Source: an uncultured Bacteroides sp.
GTDB lineage: Bacteria; Bacteroidota; Bacteroidia; Bacteroidales; Bacteroidaceae
Assembly (NCBI GenBank): GCA_944320295.1
Contig: CALUGY010000079.1
Coordinates: 1 to 44,689, forward strand
Direction: 5' to 3'
Length of the DNA stretch: 44,689 nucleotides
Shown here: positions 6,889 to 15,485 of the stretch, piece by piece
How positions within the stretch are numbered: position 1 is the first letter of the stretch
How the letters are laid out: every line of letters begins with the position of its first letter
Program-made: the position numbers and the translations under genes
The notes under the pieces: model-generated
Seen by the model: the letters and a program-made list of their open reading frames with translations, nothing else
What the model was told of the DNA's origin: nothing
Databases searched by the model: none

Positions 6889-8892
6889 TTATTTGTAGGA
6901 CAGGATGCGGTACTCGAAATCGGTAAAGCTGCAACCGTCCTGCGGCACGATTTCTATGTTCAGTTCCTTCTTGTCGCGGGTGAGGCCGGCATGGATGTCG
7001 AACTCGGAGTCGTACCAGCGCAGAATGTCGTTCTGCTGCGGGTCGGCCCACACGCCGGCGAATGCCCCGTCCACGTAGACGTGTGCCTTCTGGCAGGGGA
7101 TGCCTTGGTCTGAACGGCGGCGGAGGCGCACTCCCCGGTTGGCCGGGTCTATGGCGACGGTAAAGGAGATGGTGCCGTCTTGGTGCAGATAACCTTCATC
7201 TTCTATGTTGGTATATAGGTAGTTGCCTTCGTAGCGGGCGGTCAGGGGATGCGGCGAGCATTTGCCTGTGGCTGTGTAGCGGTGCATCTTGCGGCTGGCC
7301 TCGCTGGCTATTTTGATGAAGTCGGTTTCGTGCAACACGGGTTTCCGCTTGAGGTAGAGGTAGGCCAGGCTGGCGTATTCGGAGGAGAGCTGGCTCTCGG
7401 AACCGTGCTGTATGCGGGCGTCGATGGCGTTGTAGAAGGGGATGGGCATTTCGAGGTGGAAGCGGTAGTAGACGGCGGGCACGAGGTAGTCTTCGCGGTA
7501 TATTTCCAGGAACTTGTCCGGGTCGCCGCCGCTCAGCAGGCGCACGTCGTCCACGCATCCGGCAAACGGCGAGTCGTACTTCCTGTTGGGCCAGAAGCAG
7601 CCCAGGTAGTAGTCCTCCGTGCCCGTGCCGTTGATTTGCGGGGTGCGGTTGCCGTCTATGTAGAAGTGTTCGTTGCCCTCGCAATAGTGTTCCAAACGGC
7701 ACGACTGTACCGCGCCCATGAACCAGCCGCAACCCTGCACGTCGCAAAACTGCCAGTCGCGCCCGTATTCCGTCAGGCCTTGGCGGTAGAAGGTGGTGAA
7801 GTAGGCGGCTTCGGCGTAAGGGTATTCCTTGCCGGAGATGAGCACGGTGGAGCGCACGTTGTTGAAGGTGACATCCGACTTGTTGTACAGGCAGATGCGC
7901 GCGTTTTTCCAGAAGGGCATGACGAAGCGGCACGACAGCTTCATGCGGCCGCCCGGCAGCAGCGTGACGGAGACGGGCAACGACTGCACGCTTTGCACGC
8001 GGTGCGGCGAACCGAAGAACATGCCTATGGGGGTGTTCACTTGGAACAGGCGGCTTTCTTCGTTCCTTTCGAAGGCCAGTTTCTTCCCCTGCCCGCCGCC
8101 GTTTGCCGGGTCGCTGTTGGCATCGTCCCAAATCATCATCAGCTGCACGTCGCGCAGGAACAGGCTCGATGTGTCGGCTTCGATTTCGAGGGACTGCACG
8201 CTTCCCGAACCGTCATGTCTCAGCAGGTCGACGGTTTGCCAGGGCTTGAGCGTAGTGGATGTCTCGTGGGTGGCATCTGCGGGCTGTTGCGGGCCGGTCT
8301 TCCCCTCCAGGCATTGCCGGATGAAGTCCTTGTCCTGTTGCTCCTGTCCGGGGGCGACTTCGCTCCTGTATGGCAGTTTGTCATATAATATATGGTAGAA
8401 TGTCGGCTTGCCTTTCACGCTTATCCGGAGCGATTTCTGGAAACGGATGGGCAAAAAACTGTTGCCCGCGCAGGCTTCGGCTATGTAGTATCCCCTTCGT
8501 TCGTAGGATGTGAACGGGGCGGGGAAGGCGGGGTGCCGGCCTTGGTAGAATTCGAGCACGTTGACCTCGTAGCGAGGCTTCTGCTCGCCGTCGAAGTAGA
8601 ATTTCAGTACCGCCTCAGGGTCGAAGGCCGTCCCCCACATGCTGCGCACGCAGCCGGGGCCATATGCTTCGAAGATGACGGCATCGCCGTGCTCGTCGTT
8701 GTAGAGGTAGTTGCCCGTGTCGCCGTTCTGCTGGTGGCGGCTCTTGCTGGAGAATTGTCCGGCACTAAGGCCGTTGTCCGGAAGGAGCGGCATCCGTTGC
8801 CAGAAGTCGTCCGCAGAGGGTGCGGAGGTTTGTGCCGCCAGTTGTGCCGTTCCTGCCCAAAGTAGGAGGGCGTAGAGAAGGATGTGTTTCAT
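6889..8892 (-). CDS. secreted DUF2961 / GH172-family glycoside hydrolase
   Basis: 667 residues with a Sec signal peptide (MKHILLYALLLWAGTAQLAA, predicted cleavage after AAQ) and no lipobox Cys, so a periplasmic or exported enzyme is expected. The DUF2961 core covers roughly residues 50-430, with YGPGCVRSMWGTAFDP early and the hallmark INGTGTEDYYLGCFW around residue 420. A C-terminal beta-rich region follows. DUF2961 is now classed as glycoside hydrolase family 172, which includes enzymes acting on alpha-D-fructofuranosides and D-arabinofuranosides. The substrate here cannot be told. The AraC-type gene ends 60 bp upstream on the same strand, suggesting a small regulator-enzyme operon. There is no SusC/SusD pair nearby, so this is not a standard polysaccharide utilisation locus. 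Confidence 0.85.
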   Translation of the reverse strand: MKHILLYALLLWAGTAQLAAQTSAPSADDFWQRMPLLPDNGLSAGQFSSKSRHQQNGDTGNYLYNDEHGDAVIFEAYGPGCVRSMWGTAFDPEAVLKFYFDGEQKPRYEVNVLEFYQGRHPAFPAPFTSYERRGYYIAEACAGNSFLPIRFQKSLRISVKGKPTFYHILYDKLPYRSEVAPGQEQQDKDFIRQCLEGKTGPQQPADATHETSTTLKPWQTVDLLRHDGSGSVQSLEIEADTSSLFLRDVQLMMIWDDANSDPANGGGQGKKLAFERNEESRLFQVNTPIGMFFGSPHRVQSVQSLPVSVTLLPGGRMKLSCRFVMPFWKNARICLYNKSDVTFNNVRSTVLISGKEYPYAEAAYFTTFYRQGLTEYGRDWQFCDVQGCGWFMGAVQSCRLEHYCEGNEHFYIDGNRTPQINGTGTEDYYLGCFWPNRKYDSPFAGCVDDVRLLSGGDPDKFLEIYREDYLVPAVYYRFHLEMPIPFYNAIDARIQHGSESQLSSEYASLAYLYLKRKPVLHETDFIKIASEASRKMHRYTATGKCSPHPLTARYEGNYLYTNIEDEGYLHQDGTISFTVAIDPANRGVRLRRRSDQGIPCQKAHVYVDGAFAGVWADPQQNDILRWYDSEFDIHAGLTRDKKELNIEIVPQDGCSFTDFEYRILSYK

Positions 8893-8951
8893 ACGTGTGT
8901 TTGTTAGAAAGTGAAAATAGATTATATTATTAATGTGTATTTCTGCAGGAG

Positions 8952-9875
8952 CTAAGTCCCTGTGGGCTGATGCGGGTGCGCCGGGATGTCCCTACCCTGT
9001 GTCATCCTTCTAAACTGGTATGGAGTCATGCCCGTCTTTTTCTGGAATATCAGGTTGAAGTATGAAGGTGTGTTGAATCCCATTTCGAAAGCTATTTCTT
9101 GACAGTTTAGTTCGGAATTGGTCAAAAGCTCCTTGCTCTTGTTTATCTTTAGCTCCAGGAAGTACTGGGCCGGACTGAATCCGGTGCATTGCTTGAAGAA
9201 GCGCCTGAACGAGGAATAGCTCATGCCGATTTCTTTCGCTATCTCAGTTCCCGATAGCTCCTCGAATATGTGCTCGCGCATGATGACCTTGGCCTTGTTT
9301 ATCTGAGCCAAGAACTTGCTTCCCTCTAAGGTACAATTCTTGAACTTGGCATACGAATATCCCAGTAGCAGATTGACGATTCCGGCCAGCATCTGCTGGA
9401 AACCGGGGGATTGCTGTTTGGCTGTTTCCACAGCCAGTTGGAAAAGCCTGACTATTTCGCTGTCGAATCCGGTCCTTATAATCGGTGATTCGCGTTTGAA
9501 GAATCCGGCTTGTATTTTTGCATCGATGTCTTTGCCTGTAAACCCTATCCAATACTCATACCAGCCAGTCGAAAGGTCCGGGCGATACGTGTGCCATTCT
9601 CCTGGGAATAGCAGAAAGATGTCTCCGGAGTTTATCGGGCTGTTTTTTTGATGCGAAGAAGTAAAACTTCCCCGTCCACGCGTGATGTACACCAATTGGT
9701 ATTCATTCAAGATACGTCCTTTCTCGCTGGAGAACAAATAACGTACAGGGTGTTTCTGTGGCGGATATACGCTTTGGGGCGGGATGTCCTGGTATCCAAC
9801 GGTTGTAGTTACAATGCCCCACGACACGTCTTGTTCGTTTGTGATGAGGTATTTTATGTGTTCTTCTTTTAGCAT
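8952..9875 (-). CDS. AraC-family regulator, cupin N-terminus
   Basis: 307 residues from ATG 9873-9875 (MLKEEHIKYLI). A longer frame starting with TTG at 9917 is rejected because the promoter's -7 box overlaps that codon. The N-terminal AraC-binding cupin carries YITRGRGSF...GDIFLLFPGEWHTYRP, a typical sugar-sensing arrangement. The C-terminus has two helix-turn-helix motifs: GTEIAKEIGMSYSSFRRFFK and CQEIAFEMGFNTPSYFNLIF, closed by KKTGMTPYQFRR. It is co-directional with, and 60 bp upstream of, the GH172 gene, which it most likely controls. The effector sugar is unknown. Confidence 0.88.
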   Translation of the reverse strand: MLKEEHIKYLITNEQDVSWGIVTTTVGYQDIPPQSVYPPQKHPVRYLFSSEKGRILNEYQLVYITRGRGSFTSSHQKNSPINSGDIFLLFPGEWHTYRPDLSTGWYEYWIGFTGKDIDAKIQAGFFKRESPIIRTGFDSEIVRLFQLAVETAKQQSPGFQQMLAGIVNLLLGYSYAKFKNCTLEGSKFLAQINKAKVIMREHIFEELSGTEIAKEIGMSYSSFRRFFKQCTGFSPAQYFLELKINKSKELLTNSELNCQEIAFEMGFNTPSYFNLIFQKKTGMTPYQFRRMTQGRDIPAHPHQPTGT

Positions 9876-9914
9876 GTTATGGATTTTTGTGCTGGCTGGT
9901 AACTGTTTACGGCT

Positions 9915-9946
9915 CAAATGTAGAATAAAATATTGTTTCTGCCAAG
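9915..9946 (-). promoter_or_regulatory. promoter of the AraC-GH172 operon
   Basis: On the minus strand: CTTG (9943-9946), 20 bp, TACATTTG (9915-9922). The predicted transcription start near 9908 lies downstream of the TTG at 9917, so it decides for the ATG at 9875. Confidence 0.65.
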
Positions 9947-10043
9947 AGCGGAATCTGTTTATTGCTTGCGATGTGGAGAGACGGGCACTTCGCTCATTTT
10001 CTTATGGCTTATGGCCTTGCCTGATTTATTATCCATTGGGGTT

Positions 10044-10397
10044 CTAACGGAACTTCACCCCATACCCCTCCTTCCTCAGTATTTCCCCGGCTTTTTCACG
10101 GAAGTCGCCTTGGAGGATAATCTCGTCGTCTTTTGCGCTGCCGCCTATGCCGCACTTGTTCTTCAGAAGTTTGGCCAGGGCTTTTAGGTCGTCCGACGTG
10201 CCGATGAATCCAGTAATGAGGGTGACGGTCTTGCCGTTGCGGTTTCGGCGGTCGAGTTGTATGCGCAGGCGTTGTTGTGCGGGAGGGAGAGTCGTCGGCT
10301 CTTCCTCCTGCTCCGTTTCGTAGTGGAAATCCGGATTGGTGGAATAGACTATGTTGAGGCGTTCCTTCCAGTCGTTGTTTTGTTTCTTCTGTGCCAT
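10044..10397 (-). CDS. SUI1/YciH-family translation factor
   Basis: 117 residues. The C-terminal SUI1 fold is recognised by RRNRNGKTVTLITGFIG, LKALAKLLKNKCGIGGSAKDDEIILQGDF and the ending EILRKEGYGVKFR. The first 45 residues are a charged linker (QEEEPTTLPPAQ). The family is related to eukaryotic eIF1, and bacterial YciH-type members are thought to affect initiation fidelity or act under stress. The gene is single and is divergent from rex across 185 bp. Confidence 0.88.
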   Translation of the reverse strand: MAQKKQNNDWKERLNIVYSTNPDFHYETEQEEEPTTLPPAQQRLRIQLDRRNRNGKTVTLITGFIGTSDDLKALAKLLKNKCGIGGSAKDDEIILQGDFREKAGEILRKEGYGVKFR

Positions 10398-10528
10398 GAT
10401 TGGGTCTGGTTTGAAAGCGTCGTTTACTTGGTGCCCAAAAGTACGTTTTTACAATGGAATGTGCAACGCCGTGCAGAAATAATGTTAACCTTTTGTGCCT
10501 CTCCTGTAAGTGATTGGGAAAAAAACAC

Positions 10529-10536
10529 TAATTTTG
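10529..10536 (+). promoter_or_regulatory. -7 box upstream of rex
   Basis: TAATTTTG matches TAnnTTTG and lies 46 bp before the rex ATG. No -33 element is obvious at 19-20 bp. No TTGTG-N8-CACAA-like Rex operator was found, so autoregulation is not supported. Confidence 0.5.
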
Positions 10537-10582
10537 CCGCAATCAATCTTGTAACCAAGGGCTATAAACCAACCAATAGGCT

Positions 10583-11239
10583 ATGGGCAGTTCGTCGTTG
10601 AAAAAAGAATCCATGAAGGTACCGGAGCCCACTTTGCGCCGGCTTCCTTGGTATCTTTCCAATGTGAAGTTGATGAAGCAAAAGGGCGAACATTTCGTGT
10701 CGTCCACACAGATTTCCAAAGATATTAATGTAGATGCGTCGCAGATTGCCAAGGACTTGTCGTATGTCCGGATAGCCGGACGGACGAGAGTGGGATACGA
10801 TGTGGACGCGCTGATTGCCGTGCTCGAAGATTTCCTGGGCTTTACTGACATGCACAAGGCGGTGCTTTTCGGCGTGGGAAGCCTGGGCGGCGCTTTGCTC
10901 CGCGACAGCGGTCTGAAGCACTTCGGACTGGAAATCGTGGCCGCTTTCGACATCAAGCCGGAGTTGGTAGGTACGCACCTGAACGGCATTCCCATTTATC
11001 ATCCGGACGAGTTCAAGCAACGCCGCGAGGAACTCGGAGTCAATATCGGCGTGCTGACCGTGCCCATCGAGATAGCCCAAAGCATTACGGACACCATGGT
11101 GCAAGGCGGCATCAAGGCGGTATGGAACTTCACGCCGTTCCGTATCCGTGTGCCGGAAGACATCGTGGTGCAGAACACCTCCCTTTACGCACACCTCGCC
11201 GTAATGTTCAACCGCTTAAACTGTAACGAACCGAAGTAG
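10583..11239 (+). CDS. rex: redox-sensing transcriptional repressor Rex
   Basis: 218 residues from ATG 10583; ATG 10613 (MKVPEPTLRRLPWYL) is an alternative giving 208. The N-terminal winged helix has STQISKDINVDASQIAKDLSYV, and the Rossmann domain has the NAD-binding VLFGVGSLGGALL followed by the acidic AFDIKPELVG. The C-terminal swapped helix is NTSLYAHLAVMFNRLN. Rex senses the NADH/NAD ratio and represses fermentation and respiration genes under oxidising conditions. The FAH-family gene begins 3 bp after its stop, so they share a transcript. Confidence 0.95.
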   Translation: MGSSSLKKESMKVPEPTLRRLPWYLSNVKLMKQKGEHFVSSTQISKDINVDASQIAKDLSYVRIAGRTRVGYDVDALIAVLEDFLGFTDMHKAVLFGVGSLGGALLRDSGLKHFGLEIVAAFDIKPELVGTHLNGIPIYHPDEFKQRREELGVNIGVLTVPIEIAQSITDTMVQGGIKAVWNFTPFRIRVPEDIVVQNTSLYAHLAVMFNRLNCNEPK

Positions 11240-11242
11240 CCG

Positions 11243-11860
11243 ATGAAAATCATTGCAGTAGGAATGAACTATGCCCTGCACAATAAAGAGTTGGGGCATA
11301 CGTTAGTAAATCAAGAGCCGGTTATCTTCATGAAACCCGATTCGGCCTTGCTGAAAGACGGGAAACCGTTTTTCCTGCCCGACTTTTCGAGCGACATCCA
11401 GTATGAGGCGGAGGTCGTGGTGCGCATCTGCCGCCTTGGCAAGCACATAGCCCCGCGCTTCGCGAGCCGTTATTACGACGCGGTGACGGTGGGGATAGAC
11501 TTCACGGCGCGCGACATGCAACGCCGTTTCCGCGATGGCGGACTGCCGTGGGAACTGTGCAAGGGGTTCGACAATTCGGCGGCCATAGGCCGTTTCGTCC
11601 CTTTGGCAGACATGGGCGGTGACGTGCAGCAGCTTGATTTCGGCCTGGCGATTGACGGCCGGGAAGTGCAGCACGGCAATACGGCGGACATGCTGTTCCG
11701 CGTGGACGACATCATTGCCTACGTCAGCCGCTTCATGACGCTCAAAATGGGTGACTTGCTGTTTACCGGAACGCCGCCGGGCGTAGGCCCCGTGGCCATC
11801 GGCCAGCATCTGCAAGGCTATATCGGAGGAGAGAAACTGCTCGATTTTTACGTCCGTTGA
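11243..11860 (+). CDS. fumarylacetoacetate hydrolase (FAH) family protein
   Basis: 205 residues, a compact FAH fold without the N-terminal domain of mammalian FAH. Recognised by QEPVIFMKPDSALL, the metal-binding pair in YEAEVVV (Glu55 and Glu57), VGIDFTARDMQ, GFDNSAAIGRFV and the C-terminal LLFTGTPPGVGPV. Relatives such as YcgM act as oxaloacetate decarboxylase, acylpyruvate hydrolase or oxaloacetate tautomerase with Mg2+ or Mn2+. Which of these applies cannot be read from sequence. It starts 3 bp after rex and is followed within 70 bp by porU, an arrangement that looks operonic. Confidence 0.88.
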   Translation: MKIIAVGMNYALHNKELGHTLVNQEPVIFMKPDSALLKDGKPFFLPDFSSDIQYEAEVVVRICRLGKHIAPRFASRYYDAVTVGIDFTARDMQRRFRDGGLPWELCKGFDNSAAIGRFVPLADMGGDVQQLDFGLAIDGREVQHGNTADMLFRVDDIIAYVSRFMTLKMGDLLFTGTPPGVGPVAIGQHLQGYIGGEKLLDFYVR

Positions 11861-11927
11861 GGCGGGGCGTGCCATGGCTGGCGGCTCCGGGGCGGACGGT
11901 ATCGGTTTTAGTCGTGGATATATGCGT

Positions 11928-14900
11928 ATGAAATATCGTAGCTTGCCGGGATGCACAGTCCTCTTGCTCCTTTTGTGGCTCCTTTGGGGAGCGTCCGCGT
12001 CGGCGCAGGCGTGGCGCGATGCCCTGTGCACGCGTTCGGCCTTGGCCGAGGGGCGCTGGGTGAAGGTGCGTGTGGGCGAGGCCGGGGTATATCGTGTTTC
12101 CGATGCCGAGCTGCGCGGCATGGGCTTTTCCCGCCCTGAGGACGTGCGTGTTTATGGATACGGCGGCCATCTCCTGTCCCAACGTTTTTCCGAATTGCCT
12201 CCGGCCGATTTGCCCGAGGCCCCTTCATACCGCCAGGCGGACGGCCTGCTGTTCTACGCGCGTGGCACGGTGGCCTGGACGCCCGACGCCACCTCTTCTT
12301 ATTTGCAGCGCGAGCGCAACTTTTATTCCGACGAATCTTATTACTTCCTGAGCGACGCGAATACGGCCGTTGTCCGCGACATGTCCGGAGCGCGGTCGCA
12401 ACATGTTCGGAGCGCGGTCGCAACGCGTTCGGAGCACGCTCGCAACACGTTGGAAACAAACGCCAGAATATCAACGTTTAACGACGCGGTACTTCACGAG
12501 GCGGAGGAGTACAGTTGGGCCAACACAGGACGTGCGCTTTACGAGAATTACAACTATGTCAACGGCAATGCCAAGACTTACCTGCTCAGTCTGCCGGGTG
12601 CGGTGCCCGGCGGGGGAGTGGACGTGACGGCTGTGTTTGCCGCCCGTCTGGTGGGTTCCGGTTCCACGTCTTTTTCGCTGTCGGTAGACGGGCGGGAGTC
12701 GGGGCGCGCGGAGATTCCGGCCATTGCGGAGGCAAACCAGTATTACACCCGGGCTGCATCGGCCACGTTGCATGTCCCTTGGAGCGGTACCGCAGCGGAG
12801 ACGGTGAATGTGACGCTGACCCACGACCGGCCATCGGGCACGGCAGGTCGTCTGGACTACATTGCCGTGAACTACTTGCGCGAATTGCGTCTCACGGAAC
12901 CTTTCCTTGCGTTCCGTTCCTTGGCTTCGGTGGGTCGGGACTGCGTGTTCTGCCTGTCGGACGCTCCGGCGGGCACCGTGGTGTGGGATGTGACGACCCC
13001 TTGGGAATATGCCGTGATGGAGGGCACGCTGACCGGCGGGCAATATGAGTTTTCCATCCCCGCAGGCGGCCTGCGCGAGTTTGTGGCATTCGACCCCGCC
13101 TCCACGGCCTATCCTGCCGTGGAAGTAGTGCAGACCATAGCCAACCAAGACCTGCACGGCATGGAGCCGGCGGACATGGTGATTGTGGTGCCGCCCGTTT
13201 CCGCCTTGCTGTCGCAGGCTGAACGCTTGGCGCAGGCGCACCGCGAGCGCGACGGACTGGCGGTGGCCGTGGTCACTTCCACGCAGGTATACAACGAGTT
13301 CTCGTCCGGCACGCCGGATGCCACCGCCTATCGCCGGCTGATGAAGATGCTCTACGACCGGAGCCCGCAAGGTAGTACGCCCCGGTACCTGTTGCTGTTC
13401 GGCGACTGTAGCTACGACAACCGTATGCTCACCTCGTCGTGGCGGCAGTACGACCCGGAGGGCTTCCTGTTGTCTTACCAGTCGGAGGCTTCGCTGGACG
13501 AGACGGTTTCCTACATATCCGACGACTATTTCGGCTTTCTGGACGATGCGGAGGGAGACGACTTCGCTTCTGCCACGCTCGATGTCGGCATAGGCCGTTT
13601 CCCCGTACGTACGGCGGCCGAGGCCAAGGCGGCGGTGGACAAGACCCTGTCTTACATGGATAATGAAGAGGCCGGCCCATGGAAGCAGACCGTGTGTTTC
13701 GTGGCCGACGACGGCAACCGCAACCTGCACGTGTCGCAGGCCGAGGAACTGGCTTCTTACGTCGAGGAATATTACCCGTCCTTCCAGGTGGAACGCATCT
13801 ATGCCGACGCATATCCCCGACAGTCGTCGGCGGCAGGTTTCACTTTTCCCGGCGCGACGGAGCAGTTGCTCCGTCAGTTGGACGAGGGGGCGCTTATCGT
13901 GAACTATACCGGTCACGGCAGTACCACGGCCTTGGCCGAGGAAAAGTTGCTGACGGCGGCGGACATTCGTGCGCTCTCATCGCCCCGCCTGCCGTTATGG
14001 ATTACGGCGACCTGCGACTTCACCCGCTTTGACGATGCGCAGACTTCAGCCGGCGAGGAGGCGTTCCTTAACGCAAAGGGCGGGGCCATCGCCCTGTTCA
14101 CTACCACCCGTGTGGCCTATGCTTTGCAAAATTCCGTCCTCAACCAAGTGCTTATGCGTCACGTGTTCTCGCAACCCGACGGCGAACGCCTGCGTTTGGG
14201 GGACATCATGCGTCTGTCCAAACAGGATGAGGCCTTGGCCACCGACCGTAACAAGTTGAACTTCGCCCTTGTGGGCGATCCTGCCTTGACGTTGGCCTAT
14301 CCCGGATATGCTGTGGAGATAGACGAGTTCGACGGCGTGGAGACTGCCGATTTGCTGGATGACGAATATCTTCAGGCCAAGGCAGGTGCTACGATTACCG
14401 TGCGGGGGCATGTGGCCGATGCTTCCGGTAACCTGCTCGACGACTTCGACGGTGTGGTTTATCCCAACCTGTTCGACAGTCGTGAGATGGCGCGTACGCT
14501 CAACAATAACGGCGAAGGGGCTTACGAATATACGCGAAGGGGCAAGCCGCTCTTTTCAGGCATGGCCGCCGTGGAGCAGGGGCAGTTCGAGTTCACTTTC
14601 CGCATGCCTCTCGACATCAATTACTCCGACGAGCCGGGGCTGCTCAACCTCTATGCGCTCCACGCTTCGGATGGTCGCGAGGCGGGCGGGTCTTTCAGCC
14701 GCTTCCTGGTGGGAGGTACTGCCGACGATGTGGCCGAAGGTGATACGCTCGGTCCCGATATGCTGCTTTATTTGAACGAGCCTGCTTTCCGTTCCGGCGA
14801 CAGAACCAACGAGACACCGCTCTTTGTGGCCGAGTTGGAAGACGAGGAGGGCATCAACACCGTAGGCAACGGGGTGGGGCATGACCTGACACTCGTGATA

Positions 14901-15404
14901 GACGACAGCCCGGCACTCACCTACAACCTGAACGACTACTACGTCCCGTCGTTGGGGGACTATACGCGCGGCACGGTGCGCTTCTCCATACCGGAGTTGT
15001 TGCCGGGCCGGCATACGCTTACGTTCCGTGCGTGGGATTTGATGAACCACTCCTCCCGCCAGAGCCTTGAGTTCGAGGTGGTGCGCGGCCTGCGTCCGGG
15101 CTTGCTCTCCGTGCGTTGCACGCAAAGTCCCGCGCGCGAGTCTACCACATTCGTGCTGGAACATAACCGTCCGGGCAGTACGTTGTCCGTTCGCCTGTCG
15201 GCCTATGATTTTTCGGGCCGCGAGGTATGGACACATGTGGAGCAGGGCGTCTCCGAAGGGCAGGAATATTACGTGGAGTGGGACTTGTGCAGCAACAGCG
15301 GGCAACGGCTGTCACCGGGCATTTACCTTTACCGTGCCTCCATCGCATCGGGCGGGAGCAGGGAAAGCACGCGGGCGCAAAAGTTGTTGATACTGGCACA
15401 ATAA
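11928..15404 (+). CDS. porU: type IX secretion system sortase PorU (C25 peptidase)
   Basis: 1158 residues from ATG 11928 (MKYRSLPG, then a long Leu-rich signal peptide ending ASAQA); ATG 11922 or 11874 are possible but less apt. The N-terminal beta domain is followed by a C25 gingipain-type peptidase domain. Its catalytic His663 is in VNYTGHGST and its Cys696 in ITATCDFTRF, both present. The C-terminus ends with a type IX sorting-like domain (LSPGIYLYRAS...QKLLIL). PorU cleaves the C-terminal signal of cargo at the cell surface and attaches anionic LPS. Residues about 148-181 are encoded by copy 3 of the 22-bp array, an in-frame insertion between YYFLSDAN and the continuing domain. porV follows directly. 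Length without the insertion is about 1124. Confidence 0.93.
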   Translation: MKYRSLPGCTVLLLLLWLLWGASASAQAWRDALCTRSALAEGRWVKVRVGEAGVYRVSDAELRGMGFSRPEDVRVYGYGGHLLSQRFSELPPADLPEAPSYRQADGLLFYARGTVAWTPDATSSYLQRERNFYSDESYYFLSDANTAVVRDMSGARSQHVRSAVATRSEHARNTLETNARISTFNDAVLHEAEEYSWANTGRALYENYNYVNGNAKTYLLSLPGAVPGGGVDVTAVFAARLVGSGSTSFSLSVDGRESGRAEIPAIAEANQYYTRAASATLHVPWSGTAAETVNVTLTHDRPSGTAGRLDYIAVNYLRELRLTEPFLAFRSLASVGRDCVFCLSDAPAGTVVWDVTTPWEYAVMEGTLTGGQYEFSIPAGGLREFVAFDPASTAYPAVEVVQTIANQDLHGMEPADMVIVVPPVSALLSQAERLAQAHRERDGLAVAVVTSTQVYNEFSSGTPDATAYRRLMKMLYDRSPQGSTPRYLLLFGDCSYDNRMLTSSWRQYDPEGFLLSYQSEASLDETVSYISDDYFGFLDDAEGDDFASATLDVGIGRFPVRTAAEAKAAVDKTLSYMDNEEAGPWKQTVCFVADDGNRNLHVSQAEELASYVEEYYPSFQVERIYADAYPRQSSAAGFTFPGATEQLLRQLDEGALIVNYTGHGSTTALAEEKLLTAADIRALSSPRLPLWITATCDFTRFDDAQTSAGEEAFLNAKGGAIALFTTTRVAYALQNSVLNQVLMRHVFSQPDGERLRLGDIMRLSKQDEALATDRNKLNFALVGDPALTLAYPGYAVEIDEFDGVETADLLDDEYLQAKAGATITVRGHVADASGNLLDDFDGVVYPNLFDSREMARTLNNNGEGAYEYTRRGKPLFSGMAAVEQGQFEFTFRMPLDINYSDEPGLLNLYALHASDGREAGGSFSRFLVGGTADDVAEGDTLGPDMLLYLNEPAFRSGDRTNETPLFVAELEDEEGINTVGNGVGHDLTLVIDDSPALTYNLNDYYVPSLGDYTRGTVRFSIPELLPGRHTLTFRAWDLMNHSSRQSLEFEVVRGLRPGLLSVRCTQSPARESTTFVLEHNRPGSTLSVRLSAYDFSGREVWTHVEQGVSEGQEYYVEWDLCSNSGQRLSPGIYLYRASIASGGSRESTRAQKLLILAQ
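12369..12473. repeat. 22-bp x 4 palindromic array, copy 3, inside porU
   Basis: Cores at 12378, 12400, 12422 and 12444: GACATGTC, AACATGTT, AACGCGTT and AACACGTT, exactly 22 bp apart. The right flank GGAAACAAACGCCAGAATAT matches the family flank and the left has GTTGTCCGC. It is translated in the porU frame into an Arg/Ser-rich segment (ARSQHVRSAVATRSEHARN) without a stop. Confidence 0.93.
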
Positions 15405-15485
15405 AACCGCAAGCTTTCAGTTAATAAGATGTGTGGCCGTGGCCTGTGGACGCTTTCAGGGGACGGCCTCTCTAATAAATGCAGC

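Noticed and set aside
9876-9917. TTG start at 9917 for the AraC regulator
   Set aside because: The codon overlaps the -7 box TACATTTG, so it would not be in the transcript.
6889-9917. GH172/AraC unit as a polysaccharide utilisation locus
   Set aside because: No SusC/SusD-like transporter or additional glycosidases are adjacent.
10398-10582. Rex operator in the rex-yciH intergenic region
   Set aside because: TTTTGTGCC and GTAAGTGATT are the nearest words but do not form the inverted TTGTG...CACAA arrangement.
12471-13916. 481-residue open frame antisense to porU
   Set aside because: Shadow frame due to GC-rich codon use; porU has clear catalytic motifs on the plus strand.
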